DNA of 40,924 bases from Shinella sp. SUS2 (GTDB lineage: Bacteria; Pseudomonadota; Alphaproteobacteria; Rhizobiales; Rhizobiaceae), in assembly GCF_001262505.1 (NCBI RefSeq), contig NZ_KQ410749.1, positions 1 to 40,924 of the forward strand, given 5' to 3'. The position numbers and the translations under genes were made by a program. This document shows positions 23,380 through 31,644 of the stretch, one piece after another (position 1 is the first letter of the stretch; each line of letters opens with the position of its first letter). The notes beneath the pieces are model-generated. The model worked only from the letters and a program-made list of their open reading frames with translations, was not told where the DNA came from and made no database searches.

Positions 23380-24375
23380 TTACGGAGTGGCGGGCAGTGT
23401 GCTGATGATCGAGTTGTCGATCTGCTCGCTTGCCACGAGCTTGTTGTCGGCTGCGCCGTTCTCCAGGTTCAGGTCCATGACGGTATCGAAGACGGTGCCG
23501 AGTTTGCCGAGCGTGCCGCCGGTGCCCATATAGTCCCGGGCCTGTGCCAGGGTCGTGTAGGCGAGGCTGCCCTTCACGATGCCGGTCACCTCATCGGGTG
23601 TCAGCCCGAACTCGGGAGCCACCATTTCCGCGAACTGCTGCGGTTCGGCGTGGATGAAATCGACGGCTTCGTAGATGCAGGCGAGGAAGGCCGCGTACTT
23701 CTCGGGTGAGGCCTTGAGATCGTCGTTGCGGGCGATGATCGCGTCGACGATCAGGCCGGGATAGTCCTTGGAGGTCAGGAACTGCTTGGCGCCGGGGCGG
23801 CTGGAATTTGCGATCGCCTGCGACATGAACGGCTCGTAGGTGGCGACGGCGGCGATGCTTTCATCGGCAAAGACCGCCGCGGTGTCCGCCGAGGCGATAT
23901 CCTTGAGGCTGAGGTCGGCGAGCGACAGCCCGGCTTCCCGCAAGGCCATCTGCAGGAGCAGCCGCGCCGGGATGTTGGGTTCGGCAGCGATCGTCTTGCC
24001 CTTGAGGTCGGCGACGGTCTTGATCTTGTCATCGGCAATGATGCCGTCGCTTCCGACGGATTCGTCAATAATACCGATGATGATGCCAGGCGTGTCCTTG
24101 TCGCGCGGGCGCCCCTGATATTCGCCGACCGAGCGCATCTGGACCTCGATGTCCCCCCGGGTCATGGCGGCCATCACATTGGCAAGGTCGTCTTCGAAGC
24201 GGATGGTGACGTCGAGATCGCGCTTGGCAAAGCACTCGTTCTTGATGGCGACATGCACGGGGGCAAAGCCAAGCCAGGTGGGCGTGAGTATCCTGATTTG
24301 CTCGGCACTGTGGGCCGCCGATACAGTCGTAAGAGACATGGCTGTGGCTGCAGCCAGCTTGAAGATGGCGTTCAT
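23380..24375 (-). CDS. NitT/TauT-family periplasmic solute-binding protein
   Basis: A 331-residue periplasmic binding protein of the SsuA/TauA/NMT1-like group. Signal peptide about 1-23 (core KLAAATAMSLTTVSA, cleavage near HSA-EQI). The mature start IRILTPTWLGFAPVHVAIKN and the segment ADLKGKTIAAEPN are typical. The family takes up small organic nitrogen or sulfur compounds, pyrimidine precursors or nitrate. It is the first gene of the operon ending in the creatininase homologue and ureohydrolase, so a guanidino or cyclic amide compound is the likely ligand. Confidence 0.87.
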   Translation of the reverse strand: MNAIFKLAAATAMSLTTVSAAHSAEQIRILTPTWLGFAPVHVAIKNECFAKRDLDVTIRFEDDLANVMAAMTRGDIEVQMRSVGEYQGRPRDKDTPGIIIGIIDESVGSDGIIADDKIKTVADLKGKTIAAEPNIPARLLLQMALREAGLSLADLSLKDIASADTAAVFADESIAAVATYEPFMSQAIANSSRPGAKQFLTSKDYPGLIVDAIIARNDDLKASPEKYAAFLACIYEAVDFIHAEPQQFAEMVAPEFGLTPDEVTGIVKGSLAYTTLAQARDYMGTGGTLGKLGTVFDTVMDLNLENGAADNKLVASEQIDNSIISTLPATP

Positions 24376-24418
24376 TGTCGATCCCCTTGTTTGTTATGGG
24401 GGCAGATTTGCCATTTCA

Positions 24419-24461
24419 TGCATTGAAGTAAATCAAATTGTTTGCAATGTTGCATTGAAAA
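24419..24461. promoter_or_regulatory. Repeats in the divergent LysR/importer promoter
   Basis: TGCATTGAA occurs at 24419-24427 and 24451-24459, 32 bp apart (about three helical turns). The second copy is part of an inverted repeat CAATG-TTG-CATTG (24445-24457) extended by T/A pairs on both sides. It lies between the divergent LysR gene and the importer operon, where a LysR tetramer would be expected to bind two sites. Confidence 0.5.
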
Positions 24462-24484
24462 TTACCGATGTATGGGTATTTGCA

Positions 24485-25390
24485 ATGCGCCGCCTCGACA
24501 ATATTGATATCCGCCTGCTGCGGGTCTTCGTCGCCCTTGCGGATGCGCGGGGCTTTGCCGATGCGCAGATCGCGCTCAACCTCTCGCAATCCACGCTGAG
24601 CACCCATCTCGCGGAGCTGGAAAAGCGCATCGGCGCACAGCTGTGTTTTCGCGGGAAACAGCAGTTCCGGCTGACGGAGATCGGCCAGGCGACCTATGAT
24701 GCGGCGCAGAAACTGTTCCTCGACCTCGACAATTTCACGCTGCGCGTCAGTTCCGCCACGGGAAATCTCTCGGGGCGGCTACGGGTCGGGGCTTCCGACG
24801 GGATCTATACGAGCGAGCAGCTGGGGCTGCATCGCGCCATCGACCGCCTGCTGGCGGGTGGTGCGGATGTCTTCATCGAGCTGACGCTTGGAACGCCTTC
24901 GGAACTGGAGCAGATGGTTGCCGATGGCGAGCTCGACGTTGCGATCGGCCCGTTTTCCCAGAAAGCCCCGAGCGTGACCTATATCGACTTCACGTCGGAG
25001 CCCCATTCGCTCTATTGCGGGGCGAAGCATCCGCTCTTTGGCAAGAAGGACAGCGACATCGACCTGCGTGATATCGAGAACAGCCGCTTCTCCGTTCGGC
25101 GCTACCGCTACTTCGACGATCTCTATCTGGTCGGCCATCCGCGCGCGAGCGCCTCGGTGGTGGAAATGGAGGGGCAGGCCATGATGCTCCTGTCGGGCCA
25201 TTTCATCGGTTTCCTGCCCTGCCACTTTGCCGCGCCCTGGGTGAAGGAGGGCCGTCTTCGCGCGTTGAAGCCGGCGAGCTTCGATTTTTCCTCGATGCAT
25301 CGCATCGCCTACCGCACGCAGAACGGTTCCAGCCCGATCATCCTGGCCTTCCTGGAGGCGGTTCGTATCGCGAAAAACGATGGACCGTGA
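24485..25390 (+). CDS. LysR-family regulator of the guanidino-linked operon
   Basis: A 301-residue LysR-type regulator. The helix-turn-helix (about 8-66; FADAQIALNLSQSTLSTHLAE) precedes a periplasmic-binding-like effector domain starting near GRLRVGASDGIYT. The ATG at 24485 gives the standard N-terminus RRLDNIDIRLLRVFVALA; an upstream extension in the same frame is antisense to the binding-protein gene. It is divergent from the importer operon across a 109-bp region and is the probable activator. It replaces the usual 'LxxAGSFxxAA' helix with ADARGFADAQ, an unremarkable variation. Confidence 0.88.
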   Translation: MRRLDNIDIRLLRVFVALADARGFADAQIALNLSQSTLSTHLAELEKRIGAQLCFRGKQQFRLTEIGQATYDAAQKLFLDLDNFTLRVSSATGNLSGRLRVGASDGIYTSEQLGLHRAIDRLLAGGADVFIELTLGTPSELEQMVADGELDVAIGPFSQKAPSVTYIDFTSEPHSLYCGAKHPLFGKKDSDIDLRDIENSRFSVRRYRYFDDLYLVGHPRASASVVEMEGQAMMLLSGHFIGFLPCHFAAPWVKEGRLRALKPASFDFSSMHRIAYRTQNGSSPIILAFLEAVRIAKNDGP

Positions 25391-25392
25391 GT

Positions 25393-25420
25393 GAGGGGAT
25401 AGCCGAGCCGGCATCGCCTC
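25393..25420. terminator. Imperfect hairpin between convergent LysR genes
   Basis: GAGG (25393-25396) pairs with CCTC (25417-25420), and the inner GCCG-AGC-CGGC (25402-25412) forms a second stem. It sits in the 37-bp gap between two convergent genes and could end transcription in both directions. There is no T-run. Confidence 0.3.
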
Positions 25421-25427
25421 TCTGATC

Positions 25428-26663
25428 TCAAAAATCGGGGAAACTCGGCTGGCGTCTTAGATGCTCGAGAAAGCGGGATTGCAGCCCGCTTGGCAGCCAG
25501 TTTTCACGCATCGTGATGCCGATGGTGCGCATGCCGAGCCGTGCGCGCACATCTTCTGCGACGGGGATGAGGCTCAACAGGTTTTCGCGTTCCTCGATGG
25601 CAATCTGCCGGCGGGAGAGCATGGACAGGCGATCGCTTTCCAGGATGATGGCGCGGGTCAGGACGAGCGAACTGGTTTCGATGCTGGCGCGCGGCGGCGC
25701 GGACGAACCTTCGAACAGGGCATCGAAGGCCGCGCGGATGGGTGTACCCGGCCGCTGGGCCACCCATTCCTGTTTTGCGAGATCGTCGAGTGAGGCGCCC
25801 GTCGCGCCACCTGCGAGGAGCGGGTGACCCGGCCGGCCGACGATTGCATAGGGATCGTCGAACAGTGCCTCCGTCCTCAGGCCGGCAAGATCGCTTCCCG
25901 AGCGCAGCGCGCCGATGAGAATGTCGCTCGCGCCGATGCGCAATTGCTGGGAGAGGAGTTCATAGGAGCCGTCGGTGATCTCGATCCGAGCATTGGGATA
26001 GGCTGCCAGCAGCGGGTTGATCGCGCGGGCGAGCAGCAAGGTGCGAGCAAGCGGCAGGCTTGCGATCTTGATGCGCCCCTCCATACGGCCTTCGAGTTCC
26101 CGCAGTTCGTCAACGGCCTGTTCGAGTTCGGTCAGTGCCACGCGCCACCGCATGGCAAGCCTGTGCCCGACCGCGTTCGGCGCCACGCCGCTCGGACCCC
26201 GCACGAAGATCGTCTTTCCGACATTCGCCTGCAATTCGTGGAGGATCCGGTGCAGCGCGGTCGGCGAGCTGCCGCCGCTGCGGGCGGCTTCCGTTATGGA
26301 GCCGCGGCCGGAAAGCGCGATCAGCGCCTCGATCTGGCGAAAGCCGATGCGCACCAGCGCCTTGGAGATCAGGGCCGGGTCGCGCTGTGAACTGGCGCCG
26401 AGCGCCTGACCGAGGGCGGCAGTGAGCTGGTCATCCATGCGGCGCAATCGGGCGAGCAGCACCGTGCCAGCCGGCGTCGGCTGGCTGCCGGCGGCATAGC
26501 GGTCGAGGAGCCGTGCGCCAAAGCGGGCCTCGATGCCGGCCAGCGCCACCGTGACAGACGGCTGGGAGACGTTCAGCTGCGCAGCGGCACGGTTGAGGCT
26601 GCCCATCTCGCAGACCTGCATGAAGACGCGCAAGTGGCGGAGGTTGAGGTCGGTGGCGATCAT
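25428..26663 (-). CDS. LysR-family regulator with two helix-turn-helix domains
   Basis: A 411-residue LysR-type protein, about 100 residues longer than usual. A standard N-terminal winged helix is at about 7-66 (LNLRHLRVFMQVCEMGSLNR, then VSQPSVTVALAGIE). A linker follows, then a second LysR-like winged helix at about 105-165 (IGFRQIEALIALSGRGSITE, then SSPTALHRILHELQ, ending PNAVGHRLA as LysR HTH domains do). The effector domain starts near GRIKIASLPLART. The ATG at 26663 is the only start giving a LysR N-terminus; sequence further upstream in the frame is antisense to galB. It is divergent from the galB operon and is its probable regulator. Confidence 0.88.
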   Translation of the reverse strand: MIATDLNLRHLRVFMQVCEMGSLNRAAAQLNVSQPSVTVALAGIEARFGARLLDRYAAGSQPTPAGTVLLARLRRMDDQLTAALGQALGASSQRDPALISKALVRIGFRQIEALIALSGRGSITEAARSGGSSPTALHRILHELQANVGKTIFVRGPSGVAPNAVGHRLAMRWRVALTELEQAVDELRELEGRMEGRIKIASLPLARTLLLARAINPLLAAYPNARIEITDGSYELLSQQLRIGASDILIGALRSGSDLAGLRTEALFDDPYAIVGRPGHPLLAGGATGASLDDLAKQEWVAQRPGTPIRAAFDALFEGSSAPPRASIETSSLVLTRAIILESDRLSMLSRRQIAIEERENLLSLIPVAEDVRARLGMRTIGITMRENWLPSGLQSRFLEHLRRQPSFPDF

Positions 26664-26711
26664 GCAATCTCTAGAATCAGATTCGCAAAAAGCTATAACA
26701 CGGCACAGCTT

Positions 26712-26734
26712 TCGTATTAGCACTTGGGATACGA
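26712..26734. promoter_or_regulatory. LysR-type box, T-N11-A dyad
   Basis: TCGTAT (26712-26717) and ATACGA (26729-26734) form a perfect 6-bp dyad separated by exactly 11 nt, the classical LysR-regulator box. It lies between the divergent tandem-HTH LysR gene and galB, about 40 nt upstream of the galB start. Confidence 0.6.
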
Positions 26735-26774
26735 TCGATGCCAGTGTTGCCTCGAAAATTTGAGGAGCATGGAT

Positions 26775-27509
26775 ATGCAGAACAAGACCGGACTCGTCGT
26801 CAGCGCACACTCGGCGGATTTCGTCTGGAGGGCCGGTGGCGCGATCGCGGCGCACGCAAGGCAGGGCTACGACATCACTGTCGTCTGCCTGTCGTTCGGG
26901 GAAAGGGGCGAGTCGGCAAAGCTTTGGCGCAAGCCCGGCATGACGCTCGAAGCCGTTAAGGCGGACCGCCGCCGCGAGGCGGAAAACGCCGCGCGGGCCC
27001 TCGGTGTCCATGATATTCAGTTCTACGATCTCGGGGACTATCCGATGCAGGTCACGCCGGAAGCCTTCGATCGGCTTGTCGATCTCTATCGTGCGCTCCG
27101 ACCGGAGTTCATGCTGACGCATTCCCGGCAGGACCCGTACAATTTCGACCATCCGATGGCGACCGAGTTCGCCCAGCACGCGCGGGTCATCGCGCAGGCG
27201 CATGGCCACAAGCCCGAGGTGCCGGTGCTTGGCGCGCCGCCCGTCTACCTCTTCGAGCCGCACCAGCCCGAACAGTGCAACTGGAAGCCCAATTTCCTGC
27301 TGGATATCAGTGCGGACTGGGAGAGGAAACTGGCAGCAATCAAGTGCATGGAGGGGCAGGAGCACCTCTGGGAATATTATACCCGGGTTGCCCTGCAGCG
27401 CGGCGTGCAGGCTTCACGCAATTCGGATCACAAGATTGTCCATGGCGAGGCTTATGAAGCGGTGTTTCCGCATGTGACGGGCACGCTCGGTCATGGAGCG
27501 CTGGCATGA
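26775..27509 (+). CDS. galB: 4-oxalomesaconate hydratase (PIG-L/LmbE family)
   Basis: A 244-residue zinc-dependent hydrolase-fold protein used as a hydratase. GalB adds water to the enol form of 4-oxalomesaconate to give 4-carboxy-4-hydroxy-2-oxoadipate, in the lower branch of gallate and protocatechuate 4,5-cleavage. The family's AHPDDE motif has the variant SAHSADFVWRAGG (His12, Asp15) seen in GalB-type proteins, and a later metal-region His is in NFDHPMATEF. GAGGAG lies 7 nt before the ATG at 26775; another ATG two codons upstream is too close to it. Its stop overlaps the galC start. The presence of galC and galD in the same operon makes the assignment strong. Confidence 0.85.
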   Translation: MQNKTGLVVSAHSADFVWRAGGAIAAHARQGYDITVVCLSFGERGESAKLWRKPGMTLEAVKADRRREAENAARALGVHDIQFYDLGDYPMQVTPEAFDRLVDLYRALRPEFMLTHSRQDPYNFDHPMATEFAQHARVIAQAHGHKPEVPVLGAPPVYLFEPHQPEQCNWKPNFLLDISADWERKLAAIKCMEGQEHLWEYYTRVALQRGVQASRNSDHKIVHGEAYEAVFPHVTGTLGHGALA

Positions 27510-28180
27510 GCGTGGTCTATCGCAACATCGAGCGTGCACCGCTCGACATCGTCGACGGTCTTGCGGCATGCGGCGTGGCGACGGTGCACGAGGCCATGGG
27601 GCGCATCGGCCTGATGCAGTCCCATCTGCGTCCGATCTGGCGCGGCGCGCGCATTGCGGGTACGGCGGTGACGGTCTCCATTCCACCGGCGGACAACTGG
27701 ATGATTCATGTCGCTGTGGAGCAGTGCCGGGAGGGCGACATTCTCGTCGTTGCCCCGACCTCGCCCTGCGATGCCGGCTATTTCGGCGAACTGCTCGCAA
27801 CCTCGCTTCAGGTGCGCGGTGTGCGCGGCCTGGTGATCGAGGCCGGTGTTCGCGATGTTGCGGAGCTTGAGGCGATGGGCTTTCCCGTCTGGTCGCGGTT
27901 CGTGTCTGCGCAAGGCACGGTCAAGGCGACGCTGGGCTCCGTCAACGTTCCGATCGTCTGCGCCGGTGCCGCGATCGCGCCCGGCGACGTCGTCATCGCT
28001 GATGACGACGGGGTGATGATCGTTCCGAAGGCCGGGGCGGAGGCGGCGCTTCAGGCCTCGCGAGCGCGGCTCGACAAGGAGCAGCAGACACGCGTGCGGC
28101 TCGCTGCCGGTGAACTCGGGCTCGACATCTACAGGATGCGCGAGGCGTTGGCGGCCAAGGGGCTGACCTACCTCGATTGA
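27506..28180 (+). CDS. galC: 4-carboxy-4-hydroxy-2-oxoadipate aldolase (RraA-like)
   Basis: A 224-residue class II, metal-dependent aldolase of the HMG/CHA aldolase group in the RraA fold. It cleaves 4-carboxy-4-hydroxy-2-oxoadipate to pyruvate and oxaloacetate and often also decarboxylates oxaloacetate. Visible landmarks are GELLATS (94-100), which binds the carboxylate, and GVRDV with Arg116 and Asp117, where Asp117 helps bind the metal. The length is normal. The ATG overlaps the galB stop by 4 bp. Confidence 0.87.
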   Translation: MSVVYRNIERAPLDIVDGLAACGVATVHEAMGRIGLMQSHLRPIWRGARIAGTAVTVSIPPADNWMIHVAVEQCREGDILVVAPTSPCDAGYFGELLATSLQVRGVRGLVIEAGVRDVAELEAMGFPVWSRFVSAQGTVKATLGSVNVPIVCAGAAIAPGDVVIADDDGVMIVPKAGAEAALQASRARLDKEQQTRVRLAAGELGLDIYRMREALAAKGLTYLD

Positions 28181-28227
28181 TCGAAGCCGGGAAAGGGGGA
28201 GGAACCTTTTTCCGCAAGGGAGGACGA

Positions 28228-29112
28228 ATGACCACGATTGCTTTCATCGGCTTCGGCGAGGCGGCGCAATCCATCGCCGGCGGCCTTGCTGGTCGCAAGG
28301 CTGCAAAGCTTGCAGCCTATGATCTGCGCTTTGCAGATCCGGCGGCGTCCGCCGGCCTGCGTGACCGGGCCGCGCAGCGCGGTGTGGAGCCGCTTGCCGA
28401 CATCGCGGGCATTGCCACGGCGGATGTCGTCCTGTCGCTCGTCGTCGGCTCTGCGACACGGGCCGTCGCCGCTTCGGCAGCACCGCATCTCTCCGAACGG
28501 GCGATCTTCATCGATCTCAATTCGGTGGGCCCCGACACCAAGGCGCTTGCCGCCGGGGAAATCGCGACCGGCCGGGGAAGCTTCGTCGAAGGGGCCGTCA
28601 TGGCTCGCGTCCCTCCCTATGCCGAGAAGGTGCCGATCCTCGTCGCCGGCGCACGGGCGGGCGAGGCGGCTGAACGGCTGAACGCGCTCGGCATGAATCT
28701 GGAGGTCGTCGGCGAGACGACGGGCCAGGCCTCGTCGCTGAAGATGATTCGTTCGGTCATGATCAAGGGCGTGGAAGCGCTGTTGATCGAAGCGCTATCC
28801 TCCGCGGAGCGGGCGGGCGTGACCGAGCGCATCCTTGATTCCGTGCAGGAAACCTTTCCTGGGCTCGACTGGCGACAGGTGGCGGACTACTACCTGTCGC
28901 GAACCTTCGAGCACGGCGCGCGCCGCGTGACCGAGATGACCGAAGCGGCCGAGACGATCGAATCGTTCGGCCTGGAGGCTTCCATGTCACGGGCCGCCTG
29001 CAAGACCATCGCCGCCGCCCATGCGGCGATGAAGGACCAAGGCCTTGCCGTGGCCGACGGATACCGCGGTTTCGTGCCGATGATGGCGCGCCGCATGGCA
29101 AAGGATCTCTGA
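28228..29112 (+). CDS. Beta-hydroxyacid-dehydrogenase-like protein (DUF1932 C-terminus)
   Basis: A 294-residue NAD(P)-dependent dehydrogenase related to 6-phosphogluconate and 3-hydroxyisobutyrate dehydrogenases. The N-terminal Rossmann fold starts TIAFIGFGEAAQSIAGGL. A substrate-domain pattern reads VEGAVMARVPPY, and the candidate catalytic Lys172 sits in TGQASSLKMIRSVMIKG. The C-terminal part matches the DUF1932-type domain. The ATG at 28228 follows GGGAGGA. It has no place in the standard galBCD pathway, so it may carry out the entry oxidation of the compound imported by TctABC, or a reduction feeding GalD. Confidence 0.8.
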   Translation: MTTIAFIGFGEAAQSIAGGLAGRKAAKLAAYDLRFADPAASAGLRDRAAQRGVEPLADIAGIATADVVLSLVVGSATRAVAASAAPHLSERAIFIDLNSVGPDTKALAAGEIATGRGSFVEGAVMARVPPYAEKVPILVAGARAGEAAERLNALGMNLEVVGETTGQASSLKMIRSVMIKGVEALLIEALSSAERAGVTERILDSVQETFPGLDWRQVADYYLSRTFEHGARRVTEMTEAAETIESFGLEASMSRAACKTIAAAHAAMKDQGLAVADGYRGFVPMMARRMAKDL

Positions 29113-29113
29113 G

Positions 29114-30628
29114 ATGGACGGTATTTTCCAGTCGCTCGGCGTCATCTTCAGCTTTTCGGGTCTGGCGGTCCTCATCGTCGGCGCTCTGCTCGGAATCGTG
29201 ATCGGCGCCCTACCGGGCCTCGGCCCGTCGATCGGGCTCAGCCTTCTCATCCCCTTCACCTATAATCTCGGCCCAGAGCTGAGCATGCTCATGATGATCT
29301 CGCTCTACACCTCGGCCGAATATGGCGGGTCGATCAGCGCAATCCTTCTTTCGACACCCGGAACGGCGGCGGCGGCCGCCACCGCCATCGACGGTTATGC
29401 CATGGCGCGCAAGGGCAAGGCCAACGAGGCGATCTCGATCTCGCTGACCGCATCGACCGTGGGGGGTGTCTTCGGTGGGCTGGCCCTGCTGCTGCTGGCC
29501 ATGCCGCTTGCCTCGCTCGCCCTGAAGTTCGGCCCGGCGGGCTACTTCGCCGTCGGCGTGTTCGGCCTCACCTCGGTGGCAGCCCTGTCCGGTGGTTCGC
29601 TGGTGAAGGGCCTGGTCTGCGCCGCTTTCGGGCTTGCACTGGCGACAATCGGGATCGATCCCATTGCCGGCACGCCGCGTTTCACCTTCGGCCTGTTCGA
29701 GCTCTACGAAGGCGTCCCCTTCCTTGCCGCGCTCATCGGCCTCTTTGCCGTCTCTGAGGCGCTCGTCATGATCGAGAGCCGCGTTGCCGCAGCGCCCATC
29801 ATCAAGGACAAGGTCGGTCATGTCTTCATGTCGGGCGCGCTCTGGAAGGAGACCTGGCGCTCCATGCTGTCGGGCTCGATCATCGGCACCCTGCTCGGCA
29901 TCCTGCCCGGCGTCGGCGGCAACATCGCCTGCTGGGTGGCGCGGGACTATGCCCGGGCGCGCGATCCGCACCCGGAGGAATATGGCCATGGCTCGGCCAA
30001 CGGCATTGCTGCCCCGGAAGCCTCCAACAACGCGACGGTCGGCGGTGCGCTCGTTCCGCTGCTCGCACTCGGCGTGCCGGGTTCACCCACGACCGCCATC
30101 ATGGTCGGTGCGCTGATCATGCATGGCCTGCATCCAGGACCCCAGCTCTTCACCGAAGCGCCGTCGCTGGTCTATGCGATCCTCTTTGGCACGATCATCG
30201 CATCGCTGGTGCAGTATGCCGCGGGCTCGCTGTTTCTGCCCCTGATGGCGCGGGTGATGCGCCTGCCGGATGCGGTGATCGCCGTCGGCATCATGGCCTT
30301 TGCCGTGCTCGGTGCCTTCGCCATCCGCAACCTGATGTTCGACGTCTACCTGATGCTCGGCTTCGGCGTCGTCGGCTACCTCATGAAGAAGCTGCGCTTC
30401 CCTGTCGCACCGATCATCCTTGCCATGGTGCTCGGCTATCTCGTGGAATCGAACTACCGGACCGCGTTGGTGTCCTCGCAGGGCGACTACACGATTTTCA
30501 TCACTGATCCCGTCAGCCTGCTGTTCCTCGTTCTCAGCCTCGTCAGCCTGCTGACACCGCTGTGGCGCCGGCTCCAGGCACGTCGCATGCGCCGGCTCGA
30601 CGAAACCGCAAACGGCGCCTTGCGCTAG
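29114..30628 (+). CDS. tctA: TctA large membrane subunit of a tripartite tricarboxylate transporter
   Basis: A 504-residue inner-membrane protein with about 11-12 hydrophobic segments. TctA motifs are clear: GALPGLGPSIGLSLLIPFTY near the N-terminus, YGGSISAILLSTPG, and the repeated half GILPGVGGNIACWVARDYA plus PGSPTTAIM. With TctB and the periplasmic TctC it imports carboxylates using an ion gradient. It begins 1 nt after the stop of the dehydrogenase gene. Because the operon degrades tricarboxylic intermediates, a tricarboxylate of the 4-oxalomesaconate type is a natural substrate. Confidence 0.92.
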   Translation: MDGIFQSLGVIFSFSGLAVLIVGALLGIVIGALPGLGPSIGLSLLIPFTYNLGPELSMLMMISLYTSAEYGGSISAILLSTPGTAAAAATAIDGYAMARKGKANEAISISLTASTVGGVFGGLALLLLAMPLASLALKFGPAGYFAVGVFGLTSVAALSGGSLVKGLVCAAFGLALATIGIDPIAGTPRFTFGLFELYEGVPFLAALIGLFAVSEALVMIESRVAAAPIIKDKVGHVFMSGALWKETWRSMLSGSIIGTLLGILPGVGGNIACWVARDYARARDPHPEEYGHGSANGIAAPEASNNATVGGALVPLLALGVPGSPTTAIMVGALIMHGLHPGPQLFTEAPSLVYAILFGTIIASLVQYAAGSLFLPLMARVMRLPDAVIAVGIMAFAVLGAFAIRNLMFDVYLMLGFGVVGYLMKKLRFPVAPIILAMVLGYLVESNYRTALVSSQGDYTIFITDPVSLLFLVLSLVSLLTPLWRRLQARRMRRLDETANGALR

Positions 30629-30654
30629 ATACTCAACAAACTGGAGGAGAAGAC

Positions 30655-31644
30655 ATGACGATCAACAGAAGAACATTCGGCACGCGCATGGCAGGGGCTG
30701 CTCTTGGACTGGCGCTTGCGCTTTCGAGCGTCGCCCTGCCGGGCCCTGCCGCCGCCGCCGGCTTCCCGGAAAAGTCCGTGACACTGGTGGTCTGGGCGGG
30801 CGCTGGAGGGGCGCTCGATACCTATGGCCGCAAGCTTGCCGAACTCCTGGAAAAGGAGTCCGGCTGGACCGTGAAGGTCGACAACCGGCCGGGCGGCAGC
30901 GGTGCCGTCGGCGTGTCCCAGATCATGACCCAGCCGGCGGACGGTTACAACATCCTCGTCTTTACGGGAACGCTGACCTTCGGCATCGCCCAGGGACTCA
31001 TTCCCTTCGAACTCAAGGACTTCCGCATGCTGCGCGCCATGCAGTCTGAGCCGTCCTCGCTGGCCGTATTGTCCGATAGTCCCTACAGGTCGGTCGGCGA
31101 CTTCGTGAAGCACATGAAGGACAATCCGAACGGGCTGAAGGTCGGCGGCCATGCGCCCGGCGGCTTCCACCAGTACATGCTTTACCAGCTGATGAAGGCG
31201 GGCGGCTTCGAGAGTGGCTGGATCCCGCACGACGCTTCCGGCAAGGTGACGCTCGCCCTGCTTGGCAAACACATCGACGCGGCGATGATGACCCCCTCGA
31301 CCGGCCTGGCGCAGGTCAAGAGCGGCGACATCAAGCTTCTGGGCATCTCCACCGAGAAGCGCAGTGACTTCCTGCCCGACGTGCCGACTTTCAAGGAGCT
31401 CGGCTACGACATCGAGGGGGCGGTCTGGCGCGGTATCGCCGTGAAGGCCGGAACGCCGGATGACGTCGTCGATACGATCCAAGCGGCCGTGGACAAGGTT
31501 ACGGCCTCCGAGGACTGGAAGAAGTTCCAGACCGAACAATTCCAGGATAGCCCCGACTGGAAGGAGGAGGAATTCACCAAGCGCGCGGAAAGCGATCTCG
31601 CCAACCAGCTCGAATTCCTCAAGGCGAACGGATACGCCCAATGA
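30655..31644 (+). CDS. tctC: TctC/Bug-type periplasmic tricarboxylate-binding protein
   Basis: A 329-residue periplasmic receptor of the Bug family. The N-terminus MTINRRTFGTRMAG has a twin-arginine-like pair before a hydrophobic core ending AAAAGFPEK. The mature part starts with FPEKSVTLVVWAGAGGALDTYG and has DNRPGGSGAVG, the signature ligand loop of the family. GGAGGAGA precedes the ATG at 30655. The gene order tctA-tctC-tctB is unusual; tctC-tctB-tctA is more common. Its stop overlaps the tctB start by 4 bp. Confidence 0.9.
   Translation: MTINRRTFGTRMAGAALGLALALSSVALPGPAAAAGFPEKSVTLVVWAGAGGALDTYGRKLAELLEKESGWTVKVDNRPGGSGAVGVSQIMTQPADGYNILVFTGTLTFGIAQGLIPFELKDFRMLRAMQSEPSSLAVLSDSPYRSVGDFVKHMKDNPNGLKVGGHAPGGFHQYMLYQLMKAGGFESGWIPHDASGKVTLALLGKHIDAAMMTPSTGLAQVKSGDIKLLGISTEKRSDFLPDVPTFKELGYDIEGAVWRGIAVKAGTPDDVVDTIQAAVDKVTASEDWKKFQTEQFQDSPDWKEEEFTKRAESDLANQLEFLKANGYAQ

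Noticed and set aside
24376..24484. Guanidine riboswitch upstream of the ureohydrolase operon
   Set aside because: The gap is short and AT-rich with LysR-type repeats; I could not find the conserved hairpins of a guanidine-sensing RNA.
25428..27365. 645-residue LysR protein with a long N-terminal domain
   Set aside because: Residues before MIATDLNLRHLRVF are antisense to galB and are not protein-like; the LysR start at 26663 gives the normal N-terminus.
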